A DNA stretch of 64,000 bases, taken from assembly GCA_021234155.1 (NCBI GenBank), contig JAJEKV010000101.1, positions 1,989,332-2,053,331 on the forward strand, written 5' to 3'. Source of the stretch: Isoetes taiwanensis. Lineage: Eukaryota > Streptophyta > Lycopodiopsida > Isoetales > Isoetaceae. The first letter of the stretch is position 1. Each line of letters begins with the position of its first letter. The notes under the pieces were generated by a model. It had not been told where the DNA came from. It searched no databases and saw only the letters and a list, made by a program, of their open reading frames with translations. Below, piece by piece: positions 46,504 to 59,774 of the stretch. The translations under genes and the position numbers were made by a program.

Positions 46504-48747
46504 GAATTTGCAAACCTTATCAAGTAACATGGGACCCCTTCTGTTCCAGACCAGTGCCTTTTTAAATAACTTAGGTTTATTATGTCGGTGTGCAACCATT
46601 GCTTGCCACATGCCAATTCCCATGCATTATAATTTTTTTTGTGTACAATATTATTTTAATACAAGAATTTAGCACGCTGGCGGAGCCAACGCCTATTGAG
46701 CTATAGGGCCCCGGTTGTTTTTTTTTTTTTAACGAGCTCCATTGTTTGGCATTTTAACCTGAAAAAACTTCTCGTACTTGGGTGCCTAGAAATTGTCCTT
46801 TCAAGAGCTAGGTGGAGATGGAAATTGAGCTAGATTGCAAGCGCAAGACCACAAAGTTTGTACAGGGTGCATGTTTCTGAAATTTATGGTTTAAATAGGC
46901 CAAATAAAACAAAACAAATGAATAATTCGCCTCAGGCATGTTAGAAGCACAACACTTTTTTCTCCACGGACTCTGTATCCTGTAAGCCTCTGGCAACCAC
47001 CTACTCGTATCAAGCCATCGATTATCCTTTCCAGCATTAGCCGCAGAATGATTAGCAAATCGCATCACAATTGTAACTAATTCTTGCCTCAAGGAACTCT
47101 AGTCGATTTCTCTAAACTACCCCTGCTCAGGAATTTTGATGCAGAACTAGAATGAACGGCTCCCAATTGACATTGTTTTTTTGCAATTTTTCCATCTGAA
47201 CTTCTGCCTCTTGGTCGAATGATCAGGCCGAGCAAGCCTTCCATAAAAGTCCCTTCTAATTTGGCCGAATATGGGCCGCCTTTGAATATGAATGTGTTCT
47301 TTTTTCAAGAACACAAGGCCGTTCTTACAAAACATTGAGTCATCCCTTCAAATTGCAAAACGAATTTCTTCCCACTGCAGTGCTCAAAGGGGCAGATTAT
47401 TAAATCCAACCTGGATTAGCATAAAAGCCCTATGGAATTTGCAAGAACTCAGGGCTGATTTGCTCTAATACTGCTAAGGCGTAGGGAATTTAATCGAGAC
47501 CTGGTTAAAGACGGATTTAGGCTATAATAATCTGTGCCAGAAGCTTATGGGACAAAACTGAAGAGCGATTTTGCAGATTTGGGAAAGAGCTCTGTTTCTG
47601 AAACTGTATTTTTGCACACAGCAGGCTTTGGCTCATGTCTTTTAGGATACAAATCTGAAGACAGAGGTTTGAGGACCAGTTTACTTCTGCATCTTAGTAA
47701 GATGTGGAACCCCCTTTTTGGTAATCTCTGCAGCCTGCTTCTAGAAGGCCTGTTGAAGCTTTTGTTTGACGATTTTGAGGCTAATCTTCAAAATACTACA
47801 GTGTTGGGCGTATTTAAATACCTCTGCAGATCTTCTCTTCTACATGCTCTTCTTCTATGCTGTCGGCACACATCGGAGGAGAATATTTTGGAGAACCCAT
47901 TATTCTTGCCCGAGTTTTTTTGGATCCGACATAGTTCTTGGGTCGGATTCTTAAATTTCCAGCCATGGATCCCAGGCTGGACAGACAAGCTTCTCTGTTT
48001 TGTTAGCGCAGTTGCCTCTTTTATAAGCAAAATAATTTATTCAAAGAAGAACAGAGCGTAAAATAATTTATTCAAAGAGGAGTAGAGGGTTCGATTGAGA
48101 ACCTTCTACAACATATCTTCTCTTCACAGGAAATTTCTTGCCCTGCTCTTAAAATAAGCAGTCTTTATAAGCCATTCTTCTAAGTTCCTTCCTATGTTTG
48201 TATGAGCTTCAAGCATTGGTAAATAGGATGTGGAAGCAAATCGGCCATACCCAGTTCAACAATCGATGGGCTCATGCCTTTTTAGGATAGAAATTTGAGG
48301 ATGCAGGTGCGAAATGAATCATGACGGAGCAACCATGGCCTCAAATTCGTCGGTCCTGATTTGGATCTTGTGCTTTGGCTTTTCCCTTCTCTGTGCCTCT
48401 GATTTAAGAATTCAATCGGACAATCTATGAATTCACACTCAAATTTGGGTCTATAAACCACAAAATTGCAGAGGTCAATCTCGATCTTGGAGGTCCAAAA
48501 TTTGCACAATTTGCTCTCAAATTTAAGTAATAGATCTGCTTGAACTGTGGCAAACATCTCACTAAGCCATGGCCAAGAAGCACAGACTTAAAATTGGGAG
48601 ACTTAAAATTGGGACACTCTCCTGCTTGCCCAAGCCCACCACTCCGTTCCTAACCTCCACACAAGCCGGAAAACAACCCGGAAAAAGCAACCCAAAAACC
48701 ATAGATAATTCAAAAAAAAAAAAAAATCTAGTAATCTTATATTTAGT
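46504..48747. other. Unannotated stretch
   Basis: No recognised gene. The longest plus-strand frame (47534-48061) has no supporting features. A 29 bp unit (AAATAATTTATTCAAAGA..) is repeated at about 48026-48085. Confidence 0.4.
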
Positions 48748-48756
48748 TAGATAATA

Positions 48757-49671
48757 GGGAAAATTCTAAAAATGCCCCTTTTTGTTTGAAATTGTTATAA
48801 TGCCCTTGTATTTTTTGAATTTGTTAAAATGCCCCTGTATTGGATACGACTACAAACGCGTCAATCCCAAAATCGGATTCAACTTGGGAAAACAATTTCC
48901 ATCTTCGCAACTGTACCAGAAGTTTTAACTGTGAACTCTCGAATACAATATCCTCAACTTGCTTGGACATGCATCCAACCAAATCGTTCTAGTATATGGG
49001 CAAAATCGGCAGTTCCATAAGTACAGAAACTTGCAAAAAATAAAGACATACTGTTGTGAAGAAATCTGTTGTGTTCCCTTACAGATGGGTTCCGTCCTTT
49101 GTGGATCCACCCATTTTATCTCTTATTCTCACTGCTTTTCACCGCCACCATATTCGGACTATCTTTTAGTAACTTTGAAAGCTCATCTGCTTTGCCAAAC
49201 CACACTAGATTGAACATCTCTATTACTTTAGATCGTCCACCTCTGTGGAATTCTAGAAAAAAAAACACTTTGTAATATGATGGATTCAGCTTTGAGGACA
49301 AAATCTGTTGTAGGGAGACGGAATAGGACTGGAATCTGCTATGTTGATGTCCTTATCATAGAAATGGTCTGTAAGCAGTCTGTAAGTAGCGTGGCCCTTG
49401 CAGAAAGCGGCAAGTGCAGACAACGGAAAGCAAAGCGGCAGTGCGTTGATTTGAGGAAGGGCTTTGACTTCGACTTGCAGATGGCAGACTAGAGGAAGAG
49501 TCTGCATTATAATCGGGAGATTCTAGAAGCAGTGAAGGCGATCTAGAAGATGGAGAAGAGAAGATAAGAACTGCCGTGAAAAGCACAAAAGGGGTATTTT
49601 GACAATTACGCTAGATATGAGGGCATTTTTACAATTAGAGAAAAATACAGGGGCAATTTTACAATTTTCCC
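48757..49671. mobile_element. 915 bp non-autonomous MULE with subterminal repeats
   Basis: Flanked by the 9 bp duplication TAGATAATA (48748-48756 and 49672-49680). Inverted ends start GGGAAAATT-TAAAA-TGCCCC. Inside each end the words 'TTGTTA-AATGCCC' recur about three times: AATGCCCC, AATGCCCTTG and AATGCCCCTG on the left, with matching forms on the right. No transposase is present. The middle may contain captured host sequence, but none was identified. Confidence 0.88.
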
Positions 49672-49680
49672 TAGATAATA

Positions 49681-51717
49681 TAATTGGCATGTACTTGCAT
49701 GGATTCCAAAGTAACCACTTAAATAAAGCGCTTCTAGATCGCCAACAGCAAGGCGGCCATTGCTTAGGCACATTCATGGATTCTCAATTCATCATTTGCG
49801 TTGATCTCATCCTAATATGGCAGTGCAGAACATTTGAATCAAAAGCATTTGAATCTCTTTTGCTTCACACCTACCAAAAAACCCTTTACAAAGCAATACG
49901 CGTTGCCACAAACTAGGTACCACACGGAATTTAGAAGGATTTGGAATTTTAATTCATAGCTTCCATTTTTCAGTTATGGCAGTGCAGGGCATCCGAGAAG
50001 CCCATAAAATCCTTCCCGTTATTTATTAGGCACCAGATGAAGCTAACAGTCTGATTCTAGTCTCTCTAACTCAAGAGCCGTTAACAGTATGATGCCAATT
50101 GCTCAGAATCAGCACACCAAATTGCATTTCCAGTTTTGCCTGTACAGCCTTTTTACATTCTCATCCATATTGTTTAATAGGTTGACAAACACAAACAAAA
50201 GATGAATATGCAGACACCAAAAAGGAATAGTCTTCAGGCTGGCTCTTCCATCATGGATAGCAAGGTATACTATGCTCATCCAAACTGAAGATGCCCTACA
50301 TGTACATTACAGATAATCAATTACAGCCTAACTTAATTGGGAAAGTAACTGACCAATTTTTTGAGAATGTAATTTCCATATAGTTGCTACTTCGCTAAAA
50401 ATTGTCCTAAACGATTAACAACCATCAAGTATAGAATGAAGGCATACTTATGGATTGGTGGCCTATGCATAGACTTTCCATGGGAGTTGAGCCACAAATA
50501 TGCCATTCTTTGGCTGTGAAATCACAAATCCCCCCCTGGCCCTTTCTTTGTTAGGAGCTCTGCCATATAATATGATATGATATGTATTGATCCCACAAAA
50601 TGAGAATGCCTACATATCTAAGTTAGCTCATAAAAATTACCATCCAGGGTTTAAAATCACTTTGAAAATCGCCATGTTCTTATCAGCTAAGCATCAAACG
50701 CTTGTCCCATGCATAATAACCAAGAAAAATGTTTGGAAAAGTGTGAACAGGCCTAGTGCCAAAGATGCCTGTGATTATGGTTGACATTAAAGAGTATGAC
50801 CAATGGTCATGATTTACCTCTTCATCTGTGGCCTAAGACTAACACCCAACAAAAAAAGGAAAAGAAAGGCATGGACATAAGATTGAATCCTTACCTTCAA
50901 GAAGCTATGGCAGTGCCGGTGTATGACAAAAGAAAGAAAAGTGCACGAAATTTCCTGAACACCTGGAGCTTTCCGGAAACATCTGTTGGCAACAGCAGTC
51001 TGCAATTATACGGTGGTGTAGCTTCGAACCCAGGAAGGCATGATCTACGTTTTTCGAAGGGAAAAGGGTCTTGATTTTAGAAGATAGAGTCAGAACTGAA
51101 GGAGAAGAAAACTGAGGCATGGTAAGAACAAAAAGATGGGAAAAATTAGAAAATTAAAAAACTCACCTGATTTGCCCACTGGATCTGGCAATCGACATAG
51201 CCGAAGGAAGAAAGAAAGAAAGCAAGTAGGAACGTAGTCTAGGTGTAGCTTCGAACCCAGAATGAACCATCGTCTCAGCTCTTCAAGGTGGCGGACTCCA
51301 AGAACAACATCAAAAAGGACCCATTGACGACACACGACAGAATCTACTGGAATTGAATCTTGCCAAATACAATTATATATGAAATGAAAATCAGTCTATT
51401 CCAAGTAAGATACCTTTGGCATTCTTGAAAGGCGCACATGTTCAAATACAACTTTTATGAAAGCTTGGAAACATTATGAACTACAAGGCATTCCAGTTCC
51501 ATGCTAAGTCCAGCACTTGCAACAAAACAGAACCATTCACTTTCTTGGGCAATCATATGAAGAACGAGATCCACTATAATACATGAATTGGGGGATCAAC
51601 AAAAAAATTCCCAAGATGAATGACCAGAGGCAATCAAGATGCTATTTTTCAAAATTGACAAGGCATTGGCAAACATCCTTGTCTTATCTGCATGATATCC
51701 GTAAAGAACATAGATCG
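49681..51717. other. Unannotated stretch downstream of uL23m
   Basis: No gene was recognised. A 19 bp word, GTGTAGCTTCGAACCCAG, occurs at 51017 and 51243 in direct orientation. It contains a B-box-like TTCGAACCC but no tRNA fold is supported. A G/A-rich strand lies around 51060-51215. Confidence 0.4.
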
Positions 51718-52377
51718 TCATTTGTCCTGCTTTCCTGTATCCTCTTCTTCTCCATATTGACGCATTGTATTGAGTGGAAACAGACTCCTAGGAAGCGATA
51801 TGGGATTTTTAAGGACCACATAAGCTTTCTTATAATTGGGCCGTCTGTAAAAGAAGTGTTTTTTCCTGTCAAACTTCTTTTTGCCCTCCATATTAAGAGT
51901 CATGACTTTCTCAACCTCTAAACCATAGACCAATTCTAAAATCCTCTTAATCTCGATCTGCAATCCAAACAAGATACGGAAAAAATGAGCTTCGGAATAT
52001 CTGACTGAAATAGAAAAGCTAACTTGTATATTGGTTTGCACAGGTCGAGAGAGGCTAATTCTTTCACAAAAAATGCGCATTCTCATCTAGCTTTAGCAGC
52101 TTAACTTCTTAGGGTAGATAATGTTCTTTATATGCTGAAAACCTGCATGATCTAAATACTTGTTCCTAAAGTTTATGCAACCGACGAGACATCAGTAGCT
52201 TACCTTAGTAGCGCTAGGTATGGTCCGGAGAGAGACCTCCTTGATATTATCCAGGCTGCTAGGAAGCTGAAGTTTGAGAGGCAGATTGGGGAAAAATATC
52301 ATTCTGCCAAGCTGCTTGTCTGTAGCCATTGCCCTGGCTACTCTCTTTCCGACGGAAGCCACCGCAGCCGCAGCCAT
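51718..52377 (-). CDS. Mitochondrial large-subunit ribosomal protein uL23m
   Basis: Two exons, 52377-52204 (58 codons) and 51957-51718 (79 codons plus stop), join in phase to a 137-residue protein. The intron (52203-51958) starts GTAAGC and ends GCAG. The N-terminus MAAAAVASVGKRVARAMATD is basic and lacks acidic residues until D20, as in mitochondrial targeting regions. The core reads RMIFFPNLPLKLQLPSSLDN, then RTIPSATK|IEIKRILELVYG, VEKVMTLNMEGKKK and YKKAYVVLKNP, the conserved order of the L23/uL23m family. It would sit near the exit of the mitochondrial ribosome tunnel. Unlike its neighbours it has no frame breaks, which supports a working host gene. Confidence 0.9.
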
Positions 52378-53244
52378 ACCTATCCTTCGGCTCCATTGTT
52401 TAGGATATATATAAGACTGTTTATTTTCTGTTCTCACAAAGTATGCCTGGCACTGACGCGTATGCTCCTATTGCATTTCCACTTCAAATAAATAGAACAA
52501 GATGCTAACGCATCAATGGATTGCCCTTTAGAGGAGCCATTGATGCATGCGCAATTATCATTTGGGGTGTATTATCATTTTGTGGACCATTGGATGCAAG
52601 CATATTGCATCACATATTCCACCTCATCAAATTCTAGCCCTCGAATTGAAGTCAAGATGGGGTCAAATCCCTTTGTTTGACCTACCCCTTAGAATATTAA
52701 CCATTCAAAACGTCACCTTATAAAAATACCATTTCAAATTCCTCCCAATGGTAAATCCCATAACCATATTATGTGACTTCGCTCACAAATCATTCAAGCA
52801 GCAACCACCACATAAATTACAATGAGCCCGGGGAGTCGAACCCCAGTATAAATTCCCGTGCTCATCCAAGCATACCAGGCATCCCACAAGAGGGATGTCT
52901 GGTATGCCCAAGGGCCGAAGCCCGCTAACATATCAAACAAGTTAGCCCCATTACTTTACACAATGAAACATGAATAATAATCCACCCCATAACATAATTG
53001 CCCTTAACCAAATTCAGCTTGCTCACAATTATCAAGAACCATTTCCCATAACCAGCATAACCACACCTATACATTAATAACTCAAAAGAAACTTTACAAT
53101 GTTGAAGGACGCTCAACCAGATGAACGAACTTGAGCTCCCCAACACCAAGGTGCTCCTGCAAGCACGAGAACACAAATCCAGATCAAGGTTCATGAACTT
53201 CATATGGAAATGAGAAACTAACAAAACATAAACTTAGAAATAAA
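52378..53244. other. Upstream region of uL23m, containing a SINE-like hairpin
   Basis: Presumed promoter and 5' UTR of uL23m at the left. The rest is AT-rich DNA around the structure at 52807-52925. No coding sequence seen. Confidence 0.4.
52807..52925 (-). mobile_element. Possible tRNA-derived SINE with a strong hairpin
   Basis: Minus strand contains GGGGTTCGACTCCCC, a B-box with flanking stem bases like a tRNA T-arm. Ahead of it is a 16 bp perfect-but-one stem (GCATACCAGACATCCC / GGGATGCCTGGTATGC around TCTTGT, 52870-52907) and a small GGGC-TTCG-GCCC hairpin (52912-52923). A full tRNA fold is not seen. SINE identity is inferred. Confidence 0.4.
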
Positions 53245-54500
53245 TCAGTTCATAGTCGAGCCACTCTGTGCATGCCTTATGACCGCATCTAATTGTCGTA
53301 CTTCCTGCACAAGTAATGCTCTTGCAAGGCTCATATGAGAACGCAACACGTGCAATTCAGAAACAGGCACACCCAAATGCTTCCACTCCACAACAGATAT
53401 AGCGCTGTCAATAGACATATAGAACGCTCTAAGCTGCTGCCTAAATACACGCAGTGATGCTGCAATCCTATGCGCCTCGGTCCCAACCTGAATAACATTA
53501 TTAACAAACTCCTGAGCGGAGAATGCTGCCTCTGGTTCAGTTGAAAACAGAACAGGGTCGGGATGGGATGCCTCTATGGCAAATGAATTCAGACAAGGAC
53601 ACAACAGGCTCGTCCACGCAAACAACTGGTTCCGGGTCAGTCTCCGTAACTCCTGCAACTATACAACAAACAAAAGCATGAAAATAAAGAAACTCAATTG
53701 TACAACCAACAGCCAATCAAGTTCATCAGCTAACAGCCATGGTACGATCACCCTTGTGCACAGGGATGTAATCTATGTCAAGCTCAAGTACGACGACATC
53801 AGGACTATCTGCACTATAATCAAAGTTGTTGTCTTGCTCATCAGCAGGAATAGCATCATCCTAATATTGCCTCCGTCCAGGCCATTCCTTTCCAGGAGTA
53901 CAAAACCTACTGGCAAACCAAATAGAATGGTCCTCATATCTGACGGCATGTAGTGACTAGAATTGAGCAACACTCTCCACGCAGCCCGAATAAGATGCTC
54001 ATTGATATGGGTCGTATTCGAAGGGATGATCCAGGAACTAGACAAGGTAAATTTTCCAGATCGAATCATCCTAGCCAAGGTATACAACAGACTAGCAGTC
54101 AATCAACGATTCCCATGGTAATTTACAAAATGTGCAACTCGATTCAAGAGGTTTTTATTATCAAGCACAACTAGATTTTTCGTGTCACCGGATCCCCATC
54201 TCAGTACAGATCTTTTCCTTTCTCAATAGCAGCCTCACTCACATTATGGAGATGACAAACATAATGAACTTTTCCAACATCCTTCATACACTACCCAATC
54301 ATGCCTTCAAAACAATGAAGGCAAGTGTTTTTAAGGGCTTTGCATACTAAAATCACACCAGGTGGCTTTGAAACCCAATTGAAATCCCTTTATGGCATCA
54401 TTCATGGCCCTAGGACTCTTGAACCGAGCTCTAAAAACAGCCTGGCAAGTGATCAACACTTGCACCCTGCTCCATGTCCACAGCTCCAGCCAAATACCCC
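53245..54500 (-). pseudogene. Third, diverged Replitron-like Rep gene
   Basis: Minus-strand remnant with the same block order as the 41-46 kb pair. TCQAVFRARFKSPRAMN stands where copies 1 and 2 have HVQCVFR-G-TSPIAVN, so the motif II His is lost. VCKALKNTCLHCFEGMIG follows, and then a TAG (54293-54291) exactly where the motif III Tyr belongs, followed by CMKDVGKVHYVCHLHNVS. Next are SLLYTLARMIRSGKFTLSSS, WIIPSN and IRAAWRVLLN, then LFGLPVGFVLLER, and finally a C-terminal helical frame (53658-53245). Additional stops make it clearly dead. Its HLHNVSE segment after motif III is less eroded than in the other copies. Confidence 0.6.
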
Positions 54501-57500
54501 ACAAGCTTATTGAATTGCTATTAATTTTGTACTGAATACAATTGTGAGTTGCAATTATAATCTTCATTTGGTATCAGAACAGGTTCAAAGCAATTCAATA
54601 AGAACAATGGCTAGCATACTTGATGCTTCACTCCTGAATGCTATTGATGTATTTAAGGAGGCTCTAGATTCCAAATTTAAAAAAAAAAAAGAAGATTCAA
54701 GAAGTATTAAAAAGTGGAAGGTCTTTGGAAAATTCTTGCAAGTGTTGAACAATCTCTAGAAGTTTAGGCAATCTAATGCTAACAAGGAGAAAACTTATGC
54801 TAGTGCTACTGGCTGTTAGTCCTGTACTTTAAGCCAAGGTGGGGATAATGTGTTGTCCCAGCATAATATATGGTAGTAATATATATATTGATATGCCACT
54901 GTACATATCATTGGAATCTACAAGTACATGAGCATAGTTCGCCAACGTGCTTGATGAAGTTGTGCTTGGGGGTAAACTAATAATATTAAAACCCTTGCAA
55001 CAAACCATTACCATCAAACGTCATTGATGGACATTGATATTAAAAAAAAGAACAAAAAATGAAGGAACAAAAAAGAAGGGGCCTCGTCTTTCAACGAAGT
55101 CCCTCTTCTTCCATGGAAAAAGAAATAGAAATAGGAGGAAGAAGAACAGAAGATTGGAAGAAGAAGAACGGAAGATTAGAAGGAAAAAAATGAAAGAATA
55201 GAAGATTGGAAGAAGAATGGTGGAAGAATGGAAGAAGAAAAAAATAGGAGGATGGTGTAGCTTTTTAGCTTCCAGAGGGCACTGATGGAAAGATCCTCGC
55301 GGTCGGGCCTAGTGTGTCTATATATTTTCTCTCTCGGCGTAGCAATGTCACTTCCGAGGATTCTTTATAATTTCTCTCTTCTGCTATTTTTTTCTCGTCA
55401 GATTCTTGTGCTTTGCTTGCTTTTCGAGCATGATGCATGCTTGGCCATAGGGCTCCTAACCTTTTCACGTTAACCATTTGTGTGATTGTGTTTTGCAGTT
55501 GCGATCCTCTTTCTTGACACTGAGGTGATAGCCGATTTTCAGCAGTTCCGAGGTGGTTGCGGTTGCAGTTTTCACTTCTATCCTGTCTTGTTGGGGTGGG
55601 GATTTAGGAGTCGATATTTGAGGGTTGCGGGCCGAGGTGCAGCTTTGGTCTGGTCAATTCAGACTTTGACGGGCTTTGGATGCGGTTTTGGACTCGGGAA
55701 CTTTGTGGGTCGTGGACCTAGTTATATGTTTTGAGCTAGTTATATGGTTGAGGTCATTGTTGGATTTTTTCACTCATATTCACCCAAGTTGGGGCCTCAT
55801 TGTGGGTATCCCTACAGGTCATTGTATTTTCATTCATTCAGCTCAATGGAACTCCACTTCACTTTGGATATTATTGCTTTGCAAAGGACCTTTCCCTATA
55901 ATGATAGATTAGAGTGGCCACTCATGTTTACAATCTTCGAGTTCTCACAATAATAGAATCACAATCAAAGCATTGCTTTTTGTATAAAGTGAATCATAAA
56001 GGGTTTGTCTTGCAGTGCAATTATGTGGAAATACATTATGATGTCATGACTGCAACCATAACTTACGTGAAAAAACAATATGATGTCATGACTGCAACCA
56101 CAACTGAGATGGGAAGTAAATATTTGATATGAATCTGTTGCTTCTTGTTATGAGTTCATATCATTTTCTAAGCTTACATCATCTTTACATATATCTTAAT
56201 CAATGTTTTGAAGATTATACAACGGACCCAAAAGCCCTAGAAATCTTACTCACTGGACCTAAGAGCCCTAGAGATTTTCATCATGCTCTTCTTGGTGCAT
56301 AATGTTAATAGTTACATTCAATGCATGATATGACCCTTCTAGAGTTCATCATCTTCATCTCCATCCAGCTAAAACTTTGCTCTCAGTCATACCAAATTGG
56401 AAAACGAAGTTGCATTGTTCCAAAATTAATTTATGCATTGTAAATTTTAGATTAGGAGCTCTGTGATGACAATGTGGATTGATTATTATCTTAATACAAG
56501 AATGAATCTGTTCCCTTCCATGTTCTATTAAAAACTAGGAAACATGGAGGTAGAAATCAATGCCACGGCCAGCATGGTTGGAAACCAAAAGAGAACCAAT
56601 ACTCTAGAATAGTTGGAGGTCATCCTTGCCGTTTCCTTCTTGTGCATTTTAAGATTTAACTTTACGGTTCCACGGCGCATAAGAAAGATACTTCTAACGG
56701 TCTTTAAGTTTCTTTCAACACCAGAAATTGATCATGCTCCACATTATAACTGTTGAACAAGATATGGCATCATATATCTACAACAAAACTGTTGTGCCTA
56801 CAATAGATTTCTATAGAATGATGATGACCCTCACTATCACTTTCTAAACTTTTTTCGGGTGATTCGGCTCCACAACACTCCATCATGCTTACACTTGATT
56901 AATTATTGTTAGATAAAAAAAAATTGAAACAAGTAAACAGAGATCCATGTAGAGGCATGTGAGGACTGGCAAAGAGACATAATATATGCAACAAGACATA
57001 GACACAATAACATAACAAAGGAAATGATCACATCAATTGCATCAAAATAACTTTTGAAAGGCAATTGTGCAAACAAACAGAAGAGATTAGACTGCAACCT
57101 TGCAAGCTCTAGTCATGAAGATCAACAACCTCGTGATGAATATCCACCAGTTTAGACTGCAAAAGAAGGAAAATAAGAACAGACATAAGAAAAACCAGGT
57201 AGAATGCTTTATACAGCCCGCCTTCCTCTTGGTTGATAACTGGCCCTCAATGCTTGGATTGGAGGGCTATAATGGCGCCACGTCAGGATAAATTAGTCAT
57301 CCCGTCTAACCATTTGTTTATAAGTACAACTGCTATGAGAATTGTAAGCCATTAGTAAACAGAACAATAAGCACAAATAATGAGATTATTGTTGTATAAC
57401 GGGATGTCTTTTATATTGTGGACCATTGATCTAACAAATATGCCCTCCATTGTGCTAAATCAACGACCCTAAATTTTTACACCGGAGATCCCAGCAACTT

Positions 57501-57724
57501 TCAATGGTGCGAAAGTGCACAGTGGTGTATGCACCGTTGGGAAAAAAAATTGAGAGCAAAAAAACATGGAACCCAATGGTAGCAAAGCTCGACATCAAGC
57601 GCTACAGACTGTCAGAAAAAATCCTTTGCCTATACATCCCCAGCTGCCTTTGACACTCTGCATCAGATCCATATTGTCTCCAATTTGACCTTTGTGAAAG
57701 AAACAAAGCAAGGAAAACAAAGAC
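54501..57724. other. Unannotated stretch
   Basis: No recognisable gene. Short frames near 54607-54759 and 55265-55477 lack support. Contains the purine-rich repeat at 55110-55260. Confidence 0.35.
55110..55260 (+). repeat. Purine-rich degenerate repeat
   Basis: GAAGATTGGAAGAAGAA-like units repeated four to five times with AAAAAA insertions. Nearly pure A/G on the plus strand. Confidence 0.8.
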
Positions 57725-57830
57725 ACAAAGGAAATAAATCCTCCTCGTTGCCCCGGAGGATTCGAACCTCCAAGCCGCAATGGCCTCACCAGAGACACAA
57801 ACACCAGGACAATGCGGCAGCTTTGGATTT
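57725..57830 (-). mobile_element. Possible tRNA-derived SINE
   Basis: Minus strand has GGAGGTTCGAATCCTCC, a complete T-arm, followed by GGGGCAA, which can pair with TTGTCCT upstream. The D-arm and anticodon arm are degenerate (AGGCC-ATTGC-GGCTT has a five-base loop). It runs into T-rich sequence. Better explained as a SINE or tRNA pseudogene than as a working tRNA. Confidence 0.4.
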
Positions 57831-59774
57831 AACACTATCCAGTCCAAATCATGAAACAGGCCTTTCAACCAGCAACAAACATTTCACACTGGCAGCTGCC
57901 CAGGCACAACCTCAAGAATCCGCGCCTCTTAGCTTTCCTTGGAAGCCTCGTATGGATGTCCTACCTGCAAGCCACATACATGCAGAGCAGCTTCATAGCC
58001 CACTTTTGCTAAGGACCATACAATCCAGCACAATCAGGCGCCGCCTCCTAATCGCATCTGCACCGGGAGCAGAGTTTTGGCGCTGGAGCAGGGCATTGGA
58101 GTTGGGCACTGGAGTTTCAGCATGCAAATGCAGCTGTCTGGACTTATCCAGTTCCTACAAAAGACAAGCTATCTTTCTTTTTTTAGAACCATTGCCACGA
58201 ATGCCATTCAAAAATCCAAAAAAGCAACATGACTTTAAGGGCAACTAAGCTGCTCAAACCATGCAAAATGTACGGTCTTGCATACAATACAATACAGGAA
58301 TCATATTCCCAACCACTGCGAGAAAACCCTTTTGCAAAACAAATTGGGCAAAATTAATGATTAATGATTAATATGATTGTAATATTTTGAGTGTATAATA
58401 TGAAGTAAAACACGTTCTTCAAAAAAAAATAAAAAAAAATAAATAATGATTAGTCGAACACTTTTGGAGCTTATTGAATAATAAAGTGAAAGTATTTAAT
58501 AGCAGATTATGAGGAAAAAAGAAATAAATCCTAACTAGCATGGGTTGTCAAAATGCAAGGAAGATTATGCTTGTGCTGGAATATTACCGTAAAACTCTTG
58601 CAGTAAGTTGGCACTCAATTTCTTCTCCGAGCTTTCTAAGTTCTGTTTATTCAGCATTTCCTAGGGAGCCCTTTCAATAATAGACATCAATTCTCAATCT
58701 CATCAACCATTGTTCTAACCTGGAACCACGGAGTTCATAAGAAATCCCAAAAACAGAAGGGGCCATGACATAATGAGATGTGCATAATGCAAATCCCCTA
58801 ATAACATAGATTGTTATCAATGACGCATGCCAAACCTTACAACATGTTACTCTATATGCATGTTCCTAAACACCCAAGAAAACTGGCTAATCCGTTGCTT
58901 AATAAAAACATTTAAAACACTCAAATTCAGCACATGAACAATAGCAAGAAACACATTCAAAAACTCTGGAAGGCTCAAATAGCAACCTTATCTAATGGTG
59001 TTGTCTAAAATTTCCAAAGCATCGAAGGGAGCTTGGATCCATTAAAACTTCTTTAACAAATGCGTTTGCCATTCTATGAATACAAAAATGCAGCAGCCAA
59101 AATGACACAAGCGATCAAAGGAAGCAGGTGCCACTATCTTGATTAGTGACACTAAAAGAAAACTATTGTTACCTCCCTTTTATGCAAGCTTCCAATTCAT
59201 AGAACCATAAACTCGAATTGAACCTGATGCACTAATAGTATAGGAAATGACAATTTCACATGTATTTTAATTCGTCAATGGACTGCTTCTTTCTGTACAT
59301 TTGAACAGGAGAAGCTTTTACAATAGAGACAAACTTTGGACCAAATAAGATTGTCTCGACTAAAGAAGATTGCGTTTTGTGATATGAATGATAAGCTATT
59401 TTTAAAATACCAACGCTAAGGCCAATAGAAGCCAAGCCATATTCGTTGAGCTTTAAAGCTAAACCCACAATCAAGTACATCCGCATGCATGGCCAATGAG
59501 GCAACCGTACTTTGGAAATCTATGCCAGGTGAAATGTATGCCTTCCTTAACAACCTGGCCCTCAAGTTTTAAGGCTGAGATCAGATCTCAGCCGTTGGTT
59601 GCAAGAGTGTTATCCACCAGTAATACATTAAAAAGTGCATTTACACCTAGTTTGTTATGCCAAATAGCTATAAAAACCTAGCTTGTTATGAAAACCACCA
59701 TAAAACCATCAAAAAACCACTATAAAACTCTCGGGCCCAGGTTGTTGAGGCAGATAACACCCTAGAACTCGAGT
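57831..59774. other. Unannotated stretch
   Basis: No recognisable gene. About 58240-58325 resembles 29500-29590 (dispersed repeat). A few simple A-runs lie near 58420-58445. Confidence 0.35.

Noticed and set aside
47534-48061. Plus-strand 175-codon open frame with Leu/Cys-rich stretches
   Set aside because: No family motif, no conserved blocks and no exon context. The length alone is not enough.
57725-57830. Functional tRNA gene
   Set aside because: The T-arm and acceptor can pair, but the D-arm is not formed and the anticodon loop is wrong in size.
57685-58248. Plus-strand 187-codon open frame
   Set aside because: It overlaps the SINE-like sequence on the other strand. Its composition is not protein-like, and no motif or splice context supports it.
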